A stretch of 64,000 nucleotides of DNA from Lachnospiraceae bacterium (GCA_910575255.1 CAJTEM010000026.1:18518-82517), one strand, 5' to 3'. Shown: positions 45,390-55,681, numbered from the stretch's first letter. Notes: a model not told the origin generated them from the letters alone. Program-made: numbers and translations.

Positions 45390-45602
45390 TCAAGCGTCAA
45401 TGCAAAACAAAAAAGATTTGAAATTTTTTATTTCAAACCTCCTTTGCTGAATATAAGAACGCAAGTCCGTACCTTGTACGCTATCGAACATAAGCAGTTC
45501 ATCTACTGTGATATACTTCAGCGTTTCAGAGTCGTTATCCTGCCACAAAAGAACATCTTTCAGATACACCATCAGATAATCCAACATTTTGTAGTTGATC
45601 AA
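45390..45602 (-). pseudogene. Internal fragment of a second giant helicase gene
   Basis: NYKMLDYLMVYLKDVLLWQD and KYITVDELLMFDSVQGTDL closely parallel the DELH-box segment of the giant helicase (NYKMLDYLLVRPKDALLWQD; KYIAVDELHTFDGAQGTDL). DNA identity is high but not complete. Similarity ends abruptly on both sides, and the His of the DELH box is Leu here. A piece of a paralogue, not a gene. Confidence 0.8.
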
Positions 45603-45632
45603 TGGATGGTTCCTTTGTATGCTGCCTATTAT

Positions 45633-45944
45633 TTATTCTTCAAGTTCAGACGAATATTTAGCAATAGCAGTACGATACAATGAAACTTTTTCATCAGCAA
45701 AACTCACTCGACGCTGTACTAAATCATTAAGCTTCTGAAAAATGTTTTTGTAAATAATTTGATGAGCCGCATGTTGTACTAAAGTAACATCGTATTGATC
45801 CATTTCAAAATCTTCTTTTTCAACACAAAGCTCAATCAATGTCAAAAGATCCTCTTTGGTAATCTTATCGAGAGTTTTTTTTGAAGCCTTGGTTCCGTCC
45901 AAACAATAAAATCCCATCCCATTCTCAATCATTAAGTATTTCAT
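45633..45944 (-). CDS. Small protein coupled to the PHP-ATPase, function unknown
   Basis: 103 aa (YLMIENGMGFYCLDGTKASK, then helical, charged sequence ending AIAKYSSELEE). No family recognised. ATG 45944 has GGAGG seven bases upstream and lies inside the end of the PHP-ATPase gene (20-base overlap), so it is made with that protein and is probably its partner: an inhibitor, effector or regulator. AT-rich like its neighbour. It is the last intact gene before the debris. Confidence 0.7.
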   Translation of the reverse strand: MKYLMIENGMGFYCLDGTKASKKTLDKITKEDLLTLIELCVEKEDFEMDQYDVTLVQHAAHQIIYKNIFQKLNDLVQRRVSFADEKVSLYRTAIAKYSSELEE

Positions 45945-47955
45945 ATGAGTGCCTCCTGTCCATATAAGCCGGTTCACCCGCTTCAAGACAATCCAACATT
46001 ACATCTTTGCGGTTAATCTTGTTTTCTTCCAAATCAGTTAAAACCGTATTCGACGGGTATCCGTAATATAAATGATATTTAACTTCTCCATCTTCCCGAA
46101 TTTCCTTCTCTGTGTAAATTAAGTAATCAGGATGGAGAGATGCGCCTATTGTATTATTGTGCGTTGCTATAACCACTGGAATCTGCTTTGACAATTCTTT
46201 CAGGAGCGTATTCACACCATCCTTTAAGAATAAATTATCAAAAGAAGATTCCGGTTCATCCATGAGAAGGATTTCGCTCCTCGCTGCATCCGTCAATTGC
46301 TGGAGCAAATTATACTCGGATCTTTCTCCTCCGGATGCCGGAGTACCGTACCGATTCAACACCTCGTATGTTATCTGCGCAAAGTATTTATAATATTCTG
46401 ATGCAGGTAGCTCCTCTTTCTGTTTTAGCATCTGGAGATATTCATACTCCGCATCGTATTTTTTAAATGCATCAGAAAACACCATTCTCAGTCTACTGGT
46501 TCGCTGCAAAGCTTGTGCTCCCTCATATGGTGCTGCCTTCGCAACAACTCTGTAAGAATAAAGGTTTCTCTGTTCAATAACACGATTTTTCTTAACCTGC
46601 TTGGCAATGCCAATGAACTTTTTGATTTTCTCTCGATTTAGTAGAATCTGATAAAAATCAACATCAGGAACCGGTGTATTAGATGAACGAACCTGTAATT
46701 CTCTCTGAATGCTGATAACAATATCATTCGTATATTGCATGAGAATTGTTTTTTCTTGTTCTCGAATATATTGCTCTCTCAAGTCAATAGCTAATTTGAG
46801 CAATGATTCTCTGCTTAGATGTCTATTGATAATATCCCGATATTCACTATTCCGTAACAAAGTATCAACAGCAGCGATGAGAGCATCCAATGACTTTAAA
46901 TCCTTGATGCTAAATTGCGATTCCTGAAACATACTACATTTCGCAAATACGTCTTGTCGTTCCGCCTCGGATGCGGCTTTCATCAATGCTTTAAGATAAT
47001 TTTCTACATCCTGTTCATCTTGATGTAAATCAATCCCCTTTACATCTTCTATAACTGATTTAAAGGATGATAAAAAGGCTTCTGCAACTGAGTCGCCTTG
47101 TGTACGCAGAGCTTGCTCAAATTGTCGTTGATCCGCTGCATCGTCTTTTGAAAGTAGGTCAAATTGTTCAATATATTTCGCATTTTCAAATTGTTCATTT
47201 ATACGATCAAGAGTAAAAGACTTACCACTTGAACGTTTTCCAAGAATCACCGTTAATCCGGTTGATATACATAAGCCATTATCCAAAACTTCAAATACTG
47301 TATGTCCATCTTCTGGTGATACAGAGACCTTTGTACTGTCGCATAATGCATATTTAATACTTGATATAGAAATTTCTTCGACATCAATGAACGTTTGTCT
47401 TTTGGGCCACATAGTAATATCACTCGAAATTCTAATATCACTAAACAGAACCGGAGCTAAATCATCCTGTGTTTTCTTCATTGAGATAAATTTTTTTACG
47501 CTTGATACTTCACCACAACTAATATATTTCCGAATAGTCGGAATTCGCTCCTGACTAAGCACCGGAGTTTTGTCATGATGAGGTATCAAAAGATACTCTC
47601 TCAAATCTCCAAAAATTGCAATAAAATCTTGTTCCGTGAGAAAGCTTTTATTATCACCTCCATTGATTCTGAATACACGGCTACATTTATCACAGAAATC
47701 ATCCATATCCGAAATTTCGGTAATTACCAGCAAGTGTCCGCTTTCTACATCTACCTCTATCCCAGGGAAAACCGGGATAGAGATGGATGCTGCTATAGTT
47801 TCATACTGTTGCCGATTAAATAGATTATGATTGGTAATAGCTATAGCCTCTAATTTTTCGCTCTCCACATACTCTATGAGCTTATCAAGCGAAAAGTCAA
47901 AGGCATGGTCGCTTATCGTTGATATTGTATGAATATGTAAGTCTATTTTTTTCAT
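45925..47955 (-). CDS. PHP-domain ABC/SMC-like ATPase (TrlF-like)
   Basis: 676 aa. The N-terminal PHP phosphoesterase domain (~1-220) has metal-ligand motifs DLHIHTISTISDHAF, ITNHNLF, PGIEVDV and IPHHDK. The C-terminal ATPase has Walker A VILGKRSSGKSFTLDRI (~238), a long helical insert, signature ASGGERSEYNLLQQL (~541), Walker B ILLMDEPESSFDN and H-loop VIATHNN. This matches TrlF-type proteins found in restriction and defence contexts. Start and upstream methyltransferase stop share a base (TAATG) with GGAGG six bases before. A metal-dependent nuclease or phosphatase gated by the ATPase is the likely role; the substrate is unknown. Confidence 0.87.
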   Translation of the reverse strand: MKKIDLHIHTISTISDHAFDFSLDKLIEYVESEKLEAIAITNHNLFNRQQYETIAASISIPVFPGIEVDVESGHLLVITEISDMDDFCDKCSRVFRINGGDNKSFLTEQDFIAIFGDLREYLLIPHHDKTPVLSQERIPTIRKYISCGEVSSVKKFISMKKTQDDLAPVLFSDIRISSDITMWPKRQTFIDVEEISISSIKYALCDSTKVSVSPEDGHTVFEVLDNGLCISTGLTVILGKRSSGKSFTLDRINEQFENAKYIEQFDLLSKDDAADQRQFEQALRTQGDSVAEAFLSSFKSVIEDVKGIDLHQDEQDVENYLKALMKAASEAERQDVFAKCSMFQESQFSIKDLKSLDALIAAVDTLLRNSEYRDIINRHLSRESLLKLAIDLREQYIREQEKTILMQYTNDIVISIQRELQVRSSNTPVPDVDFYQILLNREKIKKFIGIAKQVKKNRVIEQRNLYSYRVVAKAAPYEGAQALQRTSRLRMVFSDAFKKYDAEYEYLQMLKQKEELPASEYYKYFAQITYEVLNRYGTPASGGERSEYNLLQQLTDAARSEILLMDEPESSFDNLFLKDGVNTLLKELSKQIPVVIATHNNTIGASLHPDYLIYTEKEIREDGEVKYHLYYGYPSNTVLTDLEENKINRKDVMLDCLEAGEPAYMDRRHSYEILND

Positions 47956-50900
47956 TATATACCTCCATACTTCTTCTCAAAAAATTTCCATGCAGTCTCG
48001 TAGTCCTTTTCACGGTCGCAGCGGTCAAATGGAGCGACATACTCTATAGTACGCTCAATTGGTCCATCGACAACAGTATCATCCACAAACTTATGTTTAT
48101 ATATTCGTCCATCTTTATAATTCTTTAATTCGTTTTCCCAACTCTTACGATCTACTCCAATACCTGATAGACTGCGATTATTAGTAAAAACTATACGACC
48201 ATTTCTATCATACCATGTTTCCAGTTCATATTGCTGCAAAACAGGGAACTGTATTCTGTAAATAGTTTTCAACTCATTCAATGTAAGACCTAATGCTTTA
48301 GAAACTAACACATCCAGTTCAATTAACGCTATTCTTCTTTCATAATCTGTCCTCAATGGCATATCATGTGTCCATTCTTCGGTCAGCCGCTCAAATTTTT
48401 TATAGTCTAATCTCTCATCTATGACTGACCAAGAATCTAAAGTAAACTCTTTACTCCAGCACTTTTTCCAAAGTGAGCTATATCTACTACTCAAGCAGTT
48501 TAGTAAAAGCGCACGGAGCTTAATTGCCTCAGAATACCTCGTGTCCAGTACTGGCATTTTCCCAGCAGTATTATCCAAGAAATTTGTTTTTCCAAGACAT
48601 TTGATGAAAAAGTCATATGGCAAAGAAGCAAAACAACCGGACAATAATGCAAGGACAAAACCATCTGCAAAACATAAACCATATATACCATTAATATGAC
48701 CTGTTTGAGGTGGTGCAATAGCAGACATGAGTGTTCTTTCCTGTTTTAAATTGAGCATTTTTCTTGAAAGCAGCTTATACTCCATATTATATTTCGTGTT
48801 CCATGGCGTTGATGGAACAATCGAAATATATTCATTCAAAGTACAACTAATCCTATATTTTGAACGAGCGAAATAATTATCCGGTAAGAACTGTAAATCT
48901 ATCTTATCGTTATCTCCTTTGCTGCTACAGTTTGCACGAGGTGTTTGGTTATACGGATTTGCAACACCAATGTGCGGACCAGAATATATCATATCTTCAG
49001 ATATATCAGTAAAATGAACATCTGGTGCAATAATTTGAGCATCCTGCGCTCCTGTTTCATCAAACATCTGTGTTGCGTAATATCTATCTTTCAAAGACTG
49101 AATATTATTATGCTTTGAAAAGGTACTCAGAACCCTCAGTAACTGTTTTGCATGAACAACAGGAAGTCTTGCTCCTCTATATTCATCAGAATCATCGAAT
49201 ATCTTAGCAAACAATTTCAGTTCATTTTTTGTTATTTTGATAACTCTATCTGGATGTCCTTTGATATTCCATTCCCCATTTTTATCCTTGATTCCTGGCA
49301 CTTTATCCGTATCAGATTCACTGTAACACTCATCAACTGTTTTTGGATCAAAAAGATTAGAAATCACTTCAAATGAATCTGACGGATTATTTGAATATAC
49401 ATTCAGACCAAACACTTCAGGGTGCCCGATTTCTTGGAATAATAGTCTTTCATTTACAAAATGGAAATGCTTTTTTAGTTTTGGATAAAGATGACGTCTT
49501 AATGTGTCACCTTTGGAATCATCAAAAATACCATCTGGATGAACAAATGCAAATACCCCCGCATCTCCACAAATTTTCCAAGCTTGAGGCAAAAAACATT
49601 TATAATGATTTGTTTGCACGCCTTGAAGCTCTGAGTAGTTTTCTACAGCGTTCATGTAGTTTAAGGTTCCTGCGGACTGAGTATATTCTATCAAATATAA
49701 ATCATATACATTTCTATCTGTGATGGTATTCGTGCGAATGACATTTTTCTTGTTTACGGGAAAATCTCTAATAATAAACAACGGATTAAAATCTGCTAAA
49801 ACAGATTGTTCATCCCATTTTTCTTTAATCCATGGTGGATTCCCAATAATCAAATCAAACCCACCACGCTCCGCAAACAAATCCGCAAACTCCAACTCCC
49901 AATGCATAAACTTATTCTTTTCCGCAATTCGTGCCGCCAAATCAAGTCTCGGATTCTCTTGGCGCAGACGTAGAATGTCAACGATAGTATCTGTTCCGTA
50001 GGTATCAATGATGTCCAATGCTATCTGTTCCATCTCCGTCGGAAACAGGGAAAGCTGACCACTCCTTGCGGAATCCGTAACATTCACAGATGTCATGGTT
50101 CCCTCAAGAATCAAAGACATATCAAACAAGAACTCGCTTCTGGATGGAAGCAGTTCCGCCTTATCAATCGGCCAAAACCACAGTGCGCACCAATAGTCCA
50201 TAGCAAACTTCAACCGTGCATAGGGACCGGCATTTTTCATGTGTTCACTCTTATAGAGTTCACTGAAAATTTTATCCTTCTGACGAATCGTAGTATGGGA
50301 ATCCACCGCATCATCTTCATGCCCGAAGATAGACAGAGCATCCTGGGTCTTGGCTCCCACCTCTTTACGCAGCTTAATCTGCGCCTCCCACAGTTCATCA
50401 ATCGCCGCCGAAAGGCGCAGCAATGTAATCACATCATCATCAGTGATCGGCTCGATGAATTTCTTATTCCACTTCACCATTTCTTTGATTTTGTCAGGCT
50501 CAAGAGACTTGATAACTTTATCGGAATAGCTGCACATACCAGGATCACCGAGCAGGAAGTGATAGATCTGCTTACGGCTAAACTTATATCCCTTATCTGC
50601 TCTGGCTGTTCCAAAGGCCAGCCTTTCCGGCTCCATCTCATACCAGCGCAGACCTTTTGAAGTTGCCTGCGCGTTCTCGATACGATACACCTGACGCCTC
50701 GCGCCGATCAGGGAGTTGCCGTTTACCAGCTGAGTGCCAAACCAGGGCACAAAGCCGCCCTCATAAATTGTATTCAGCCACAGAGAAACCTCTGCCAGTT
50801 CAACCGCGACAGGGTTCAGATCAATACCATAAACATTGCGGTCGGCAATATACATCTTGACCCTCTGCAGCTCGTTAAAACGCTTTTCATAGCCGATGAT

Positions 50901-52718
50901 CTCGCCGGTCTCTTTCTCCTTGCGGGAGATGTAGGCTTCCGCCAGCTGGTTGATCGCTTCGTTCAGGAACGCCGCGCTGCCCATAGCTGGCTCGCAGATG
51001 GTCAGCTCAAGAATTTCATCAGCAGTCTTGCCCTCAAGAAGTTCTTTCAGGGCATACTTAACCAGACACTTCGTCAAAACTTCCGGTGTGTAGTAGGATG
51101 CGGACTTCTCACGCTCTCTGCCTGCCAGACGATAGATGAAAGTGCCTTTTTCATACATACGAAGCTTGCCCTTCTTTTCGCCATGCTCATAACGGACACG
51201 TTCTTCTTCCGTGTACTGGTCAAGCTCAGATTCCGATACAAAATAGCCAACATCCAGTTCATTGAAACTGTCACCGGCTCTTTTTACTTCATAGAGATCC
51301 TGCCCGGCAATAAATCCACGATAGGAAAGAAGCGCTTCGTAAACCGCGCCCATCTGGTTAATGCCCAGGTTGGCATAAGAAATACGACCACGGCGGCCAT
51401 TCCTTCTGCCCGTAGCCCGTGTCAGACTCATCAGGTCAATGATGCGCAGCATACAGCTGTTACGTAGCTTTGCTGCGGTAATCATCTTCGTATACTCAGG
51501 GTCAAAGATATGTGCCTTCAGCGGCGCGATCAGAAATATATCATGCAGACTGTGGTCACTTGTTGCCTTTTTCAGCTCCTCCTCTGTCTTCGGATAGCCG
51601 TCATAAATCAGCTCGTAGAGCTTTGCCAGGGTTTCATGCAGATAATATCCGCTGCCGACTTCATCCACATCATCACGAATATTGTCCGCGATATCACGCA
51701 GGCTCTCCAAAGAATATCCCGAATAATAACTCTGTGCTTTTATGGGCGCATAGCCAAGTTCCGGGCGTGCCTCAATAAAAAAGACAAACAGCATACGATA
51801 CATATAACGCAGACATTCCAAAGTCAGCTGACCTGCATCCACCGGATCTGCATTCAGATCACGGCCAAGACGCATACGCATATCATAAAGAACTTCGTTT
51901 CCGAGAAGCTCAATACTCTCACGGAGCGCGTACTTTAAGTCCTGAGAAACACCGGAAGCATTTTTCTGGCTTTGTTCATCCAGCTCGTCTAACAAAACTT
52001 TTCCATCATCAGGGCAAAGGGAATTCTTGTGCAAAAGAACAGCCATTGCCTGCAGCGTCGTATTTTCCAGCCTGGAGAAAATCTCTTCCAATTCAAACTG
52101 GAGATAACGCTTTTCGTTCCACTTGTTACGATCAATCAGCGCAATCTGATTCATGCCGATCAGCATGACAAAGCGAGGCGGTTCCGCGGAACCAAAGAAA
52201 ATCTTTGTTACCAAGTCCTCATTCGGTATCTCACCCAAAATACCTTTATAAAGAGTTCCGGTCGTATCATCGTCTACATCATCGGTGCTGAAAACAAAGC
52301 TCTCCATAATGCCCGCATCCGCTTCTTTCGATGCGCACAGCAACGCCCAAAGCAAAGGCGCGCCATTACTCTTTGTCATTTCCAGATAAACCGGAACGGA
52401 CAGAGAATCATTCACTGTAATAACTTCGGGCTTGCTCTCCGGGTATCCCAAAGATTTCAGGTAATTATCTGCCAGGACTTTTATGTTAACAAGCATCTGC
52501 AGATTAATAGAGGAACGAACAAACTTATCATGAAATGTATAATATTGTCTTGCGTTCTGGCGAAGAAGCGACCAGGGAGTACGGATTTCCTCTGACTCTC
52601 TTGCTGCTGCATTCCAGCTACTTATAACAGCACTCGTACTTTCTTCAAACATGGCAGAAAAATAATGGTTGGTATAGTATTCATTTTTATTGGTGATACC
52701 TGTCAAATCGATACTCAT
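47955..52718 (-). CDS. Large adenine-specific DNA methyltransferase (DrmMI/PglX-like)
   Basis: 1587 aa. A long N-terminal helical region is followed by the SAM motif LTICEPAMGSAAFLNEAI (~570), VYGIDLNPVAVELAEVSLWL, and the catalytic motif FDLIIGNPPWIKEKW (~957) of N6-adenine methyltransferases. The ~600 residues after it should hold target recognition. Size and neighbours fit DrmMI of class 1 DISARM more than PglX of BREX, since no pglZ or brxC is here. Start ATG 52718 overlaps the SNF2 stop (ATGA) with GGGG seven bases before. The coding sequence becomes noticeably AT-rich from about 49800 downward, suggesting a swapped specificity region. Confidence 0.88.
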   Translation of the reverse strand: MSIDLTGITNKNEYYTNHYFSAMFEESTSAVISSWNAAARESEEIRTPWSLLRQNARQYYTFHDKFVRSSINLQMLVNIKVLADNYLKSLGYPESKPEVITVNDSLSVPVYLEMTKSNGAPLLWALLCASKEADAGIMESFVFSTDDVDDDTTGTLYKGILGEIPNEDLVTKIFFGSAEPPRFVMLIGMNQIALIDRNKWNEKRYLQFELEEIFSRLENTTLQAMAVLLHKNSLCPDDGKVLLDELDEQSQKNASGVSQDLKYALRESIELLGNEVLYDMRMRLGRDLNADPVDAGQLTLECLRYMYRMLFVFFIEARPELGYAPIKAQSYYSGYSLESLRDIADNIRDDVDEVGSGYYLHETLAKLYELIYDGYPKTEEELKKATSDHSLHDIFLIAPLKAHIFDPEYTKMITAAKLRNSCMLRIIDLMSLTRATGRRNGRRGRISYANLGINQMGAVYEALLSYRGFIAGQDLYEVKRAGDSFNELDVGYFVSESELDQYTEEERVRYEHGEKKGKLRMYEKGTFIYRLAGREREKSASYYTPEVLTKCLVKYALKELLEGKTADEILELTICEPAMGSAAFLNEAINQLAEAYISRKEKETGEIIGYEKRFNELQRVKMYIADRNVYGIDLNPVAVELAEVSLWLNTIYEGGFVPWFGTQLVNGNSLIGARRQVYRIENAQATSKGLRWYEMEPERLAFGTARADKGYKFSRKQIYHFLLGDPGMCSYSDKVIKSLEPDKIKEMVKWNKKFIEPITDDDVITLLRLSAAIDELWEAQIKLRKEVGAKTQDALSIFGHEDDAVDSHTTIRQKDKIFSELYKSEHMKNAGPYARLKFAMDYWCALWFWPIDKAELLPSRSEFLFDMSLILEGTMTSVNVTDSARSGQLSLFPTEMEQIALDIIDTYGTDTIVDILRLRQENPRLDLAARIAEKNKFMHWELEFADLFAERGGFDLIIGNPPWIKEKWDEQSVLADFNPLFIIRDFPVNKKNVIRTNTITDRNVYDLYLIEYTQSAGTLNYMNAVENYSELQGVQTNHYKCFLPQAWKICGDAGVFAFVHPDGIFDDSKGDTLRRHLYPKLKKHFHFVNERLLFQEIGHPEVFGLNVYSNNPSDSFEVISNLFDPKTVDECYSESDTDKVPGIKDKNGEWNIKGHPDRVIKITKNELKLFAKIFDDSDEYRGARLPVVHAKQLLRVLSTFSKHNNIQSLKDRYYATQMFDETGAQDAQIIAPDVHFTDISEDMIYSGPHIGVANPYNQTPRANCSSKGDNDKIDLQFLPDNYFARSKYRISCTLNEYISIVPSTPWNTKYNMEYKLLSRKMLNLKQERTLMSAIAPPQTGHINGIYGLCFADGFVLALLSGCFASLPYDFFIKCLGKTNFLDNTAGKMPVLDTRYSEAIKLRALLLNCLSSRYSSLWKKCWSKEFTLDSWSVIDERLDYKKFERLTEEWTHDMPLRTDYERRIALIELDVLVSKALGLTLNELKTIYRIQFPVLQQYELETWYDRNGRIVFTNNRSLSGIGVDRKSWENELKNYKDGRIYKHKFVDDTVVDGPIERTIEYVAPFDRCDREKDYETAWKFFEKKYGGI

Positions 52719-55555
52719 TGCGATACCCCCATAAGTACAGACACAACTCTTATGTAAGGATTGTTCTGTATTGTCAATGTCTCTTTCACCCAATTCATAA
52801 ACTGATCGAAAAGCTCGTCTATTCGCCGTTCCTGTTCCTTCAGCCTGCGCTCATGCTCAAACAAAGTCAGCTGATAATATTCCTTGTGCTTTTCCTGAAG
52901 CTCAATCAATTTATCAACTTCTTCCTCCAATAGCGGATTCATTTCCCTCTGATATCTCTTGTAATGCTCATCCAGATGCACCCTGGCCTGGATCACTACA
53001 TCATGCAGCAAGGCGCTTGCCCTGGAGATTTCTGTCTCACCAATGCAGTTGATATTCGGAATCCTGGAATTACTTAAGCCTGCTTTCTGAACAACATCAT
53101 TCATAGACAGTACCCTTACAAACTTGCTGTCCTGATACAGCAGTCCAAACCACTCATCAATCAGAGGAGTGGATTTCAAGTTCGGCATGCTACCTGTCAC
53201 AATGTAGATACTTTCCCCTGATTTTAACTGATCCGGCAAACCAATTACGGGAGCTTCGTCTCTCTTGAACAGCAGACTCGCTTTGTCGTCCACCCAAGTC
53301 AGAATGGGATGGAGCTTCCAGAGATACTGTGTCACGGGCCAGGCCGATTCATCCATATTCTTCTGCATACTGCTTCGCATCTGTTCCATACAGAAAGATT
53401 TATCATCAGAAACCCGCAAAGTCTCTCCCCGAGGAAATGCTTCTTCCGGAACAAGGGCTTTCAGACGGCGTTTCATATCAGGAGTCAGTTTGATATCCAA
53501 ACCGGAAACCGTTTGCAATTTCTCAACCGGATGGCTCTCCGTCTGATTCAAATACATAAGTGCCTGGTACAGATAATCCATGTCGCTGAACAGTGTCTCA
53601 TCCGTAATGATTTCTGATTTTTTCTCAGCCTCAGCTTCCGCCTCACCTGCGGCTGCCATCATTGCTTCAAAAGGATCGAAATCCTTCTCACCAGCATCCA
53701 AGGTTTGCTCAAAAGCATCTGCATCGGAACCATCTTCGATCGCTTCTGCCACAACAAGTTCTTCATCTTCAATCGTGAACTTGCCAAGGAGCAGAGAAGG
53801 ATCGCCAATATTTTTCAGCGCCTGCTCCTCCTTAGTAATCAGTATTTCAATAATACGTATATCGCCCTTGATACGCTTATTATCGCTTTCCATAAGCATA
53901 TAGCGAATATCGGGACGCTTCTGCTGACCATAGCGATCGATACGACCGTTTCTCTGCTGGAACACCATCAAAGACCAGGGAATGTCAAAGTGAATCAGGC
54001 GATGACTCAGATAATGCAGGTTCAGGCCCTCGGAAGCAACATCAGATGCAACCAGAACACGGACAGACGATTCGGTCCTCCCAAAATCTTCAACAATCCT
54101 CTGCTGTTCCGTATCACTCATTCCGCCAGAAATTTCCTGGATTGCATTTGCTTTCAAGCCGAGATCCTGGCGCAGTCTTTCTGCAAGATACTTCATTGTC
54201 TCTATGCGTTCCGTAAAGATGACAACGCGGTCGCCGGTATCTGCCGGATTCCATCCATATTCTTTGCCGCGCAGCAATTCAAGAAGTTTTTGATAACGGG
54301 TAAAACCTGCCGGTGTGATTGCTTCAAGGGCAGATTTCAATTTTTCCAGCAGACGGATATCTTTGATGTCGTCCGCAGCGTATTTTTTATAGAGTTTCTT
54401 CAATCGTGCTTCGATGCTTTTGATGCAGGCAGAGGGACTGGAGAACAAAGATTTTTCCAAACTCGTCTTAAACAGCTGACCCGTTGCTTTGGTTTTTCCC
54501 GGGTCCATTTCAAGCTGCATCTCGGCAAAAATATCAAAAGCATTTTCTTCCTGTGCAGAAGCCCGGCAACGTTCAAGGGTGACTTTTCTTTCTAAGAAAG
54601 AACCGCTGACCTGGTCTTTGACATCCTTCTTAAATCTGCGAATGCAAAGTCCCTTGATATCTTCCGGCGTATAGTTCTGCGGATCTGCAATAGCAGTGGG
54701 ATCCAGCATATTCATTAGTGAAGCAAAGCTCTTAGCTCTGCCATCATGAGGAGTCGCGGACAGCAGGATCATCGTATCGCTTCGATCCGCAAGTAATTTT
54801 GCCAGACGGGAACGCTGTGCCTGATGATCTCCACGTTCCGCGACATTCTGTGCTTCGTCGATCACAATAATATCCCAGTATGCATTTTCCAAATGGGTAC
54901 GGTACTCAACATCACGTTTCAATGTGTCAATGGATACAATCGTTTTGTCATAATAGAAAAACGGATTGTAATTCGATGGTAAGCTGGCACGAATTTTTTG
55001 AATACGGTTTGAATCAAGGCGCACCAAAGGAATGGTGAAACGATTCCACATTTCTTTCTGGAACTGTGTCATCATGCTCTTAACAGTAACAACCAATATT
55101 CTCTTGCCTTTACCACGAACAATCAATTCAGACATCAGGATGCCCGCTTCCAGTGTTTTTCCAAGACCCACAGTATCCGCGATAAGGATTCTCTGTCTCG
55201 GACGCTGCAGAGAAAGTTTTGCAGGGTCAAGCTGATAAGGCATCAGATCCATTGCTGCCTGATGCCCAATATGTAAGTTTGCGTCAGTCGGAATCTGCTG
55301 ACGCCATTGGCTTTCTAAATATAGCAAGGCTCTCTTGTAGAACGGAGAAATATCAGCTACCAATTTAACTTCCGCAGGATCAACAATTTGAACCTCTTCC
55401 AAGTCAGCAAGAAAGATAGATTCCCGATCTTTTACCAACGGAGAAACGCCGATGCAATATAAGGTCTTGTTCCCAAGACTGTTTGTTTCAATTTTTTTAA
55501 TCATCCATTCTTCATCTCGAATGATGGTTCTCATGCCTGGGGCAAAGTCTGTCAT
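52715..55555 (-). CDS. SNF2-family helicase (DrmD-like)
   Basis: 946 aa. SNF2/HepA-type SF2 ATPase: Walker A ILIADTVGLGKTLEAGILM (~131), DEAQ box IIVIDEAQNVAERG (~233), ILLSATPHDGRAKSF, and the C-terminal motor with VIFTERIETMKYLAERL, VLVASDVASEGLNL and FQQRNGRIDRYGQQ. The acidic insert DAFEQTLDAGEKDFDPFEAM and a charged coiled-coil C-terminus (QEKHKEYYQLTLFEHERRLK) follow. First gene of the operon behind a strong promoter. With the methyltransferase it reproduces the drmD-drmMI start of class 1 DISARM. No nuclease domain was seen. Confidence 0.9.
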   Translation of the reverse strand: MTDFAPGMRTIIRDEEWMIKKIETNSLGNKTLYCIGVSPLVKDRESIFLADLEEVQIVDPAEVKLVADISPFYKRALLYLESQWRQQIPTDANLHIGHQAAMDLMPYQLDPAKLSLQRPRQRILIADTVGLGKTLEAGILMSELIVRGKGKRILVVTVKSMMTQFQKEMWNRFTIPLVRLDSNRIQKIRASLPSNYNPFFYYDKTIVSIDTLKRDVEYRTHLENAYWDIIVIDEAQNVAERGDHQAQRSRLAKLLADRSDTMILLSATPHDGRAKSFASLMNMLDPTAIADPQNYTPEDIKGLCIRRFKKDVKDQVSGSFLERKVTLERCRASAQEENAFDIFAEMQLEMDPGKTKATGQLFKTSLEKSLFSSPSACIKSIEARLKKLYKKYAADDIKDIRLLEKLKSALEAITPAGFTRYQKLLELLRGKEYGWNPADTGDRVVIFTERIETMKYLAERLRQDLGLKANAIQEISGGMSDTEQQRIVEDFGRTESSVRVLVASDVASEGLNLHYLSHRLIHFDIPWSLMVFQQRNGRIDRYGQQKRPDIRYMLMESDNKRIKGDIRIIEILITKEEQALKNIGDPSLLLGKFTIEDEELVVAEAIEDGSDADAFEQTLDAGEKDFDPFEAMMAAAGEAEAEAEKKSEIITDETLFSDMDYLYQALMYLNQTESHPVEKLQTVSGLDIKLTPDMKRRLKALVPEEAFPRGETLRVSDDKSFCMEQMRSSMQKNMDESAWPVTQYLWKLHPILTWVDDKASLLFKRDEAPVIGLPDQLKSGESIYIVTGSMPNLKSTPLIDEWFGLLYQDSKFVRVLSMNDVVQKAGLSNSRIPNINCIGETEISRASALLHDVVIQARVHLDEHYKRYQREMNPLLEEEVDKLIELQEKHKEYYQLTLFEHERRLKEQERRIDELFDQFMNWVKETLTIQNNPYIRVVSVLMGVSQ

Positions 55556-55681
55556 TTTACAATCTCCTTAACCGAATTGGAAGTGTCTCCTATTACCCAG
55601 GTCATATCCACATAAATGTCATTCCCTTTTTCATCACTTCATAATCCGCTCTGCAAGTATCCCTGATACGCTTTTTCTTTC

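Noticed and set aside
47955..52718. BREX system (PglX)
   Set aside because: No pglZ, brxC, brxL or lon-like gene is present; the SNF2 and DUF1998-helicase neighbours point to a DISARM-like system.
35279..55555. Prophage or integrative element
   Set aside because: No integrase, recombinase, structural or replication genes, no tRNA and no clear attachment repeats were seen at the edges.
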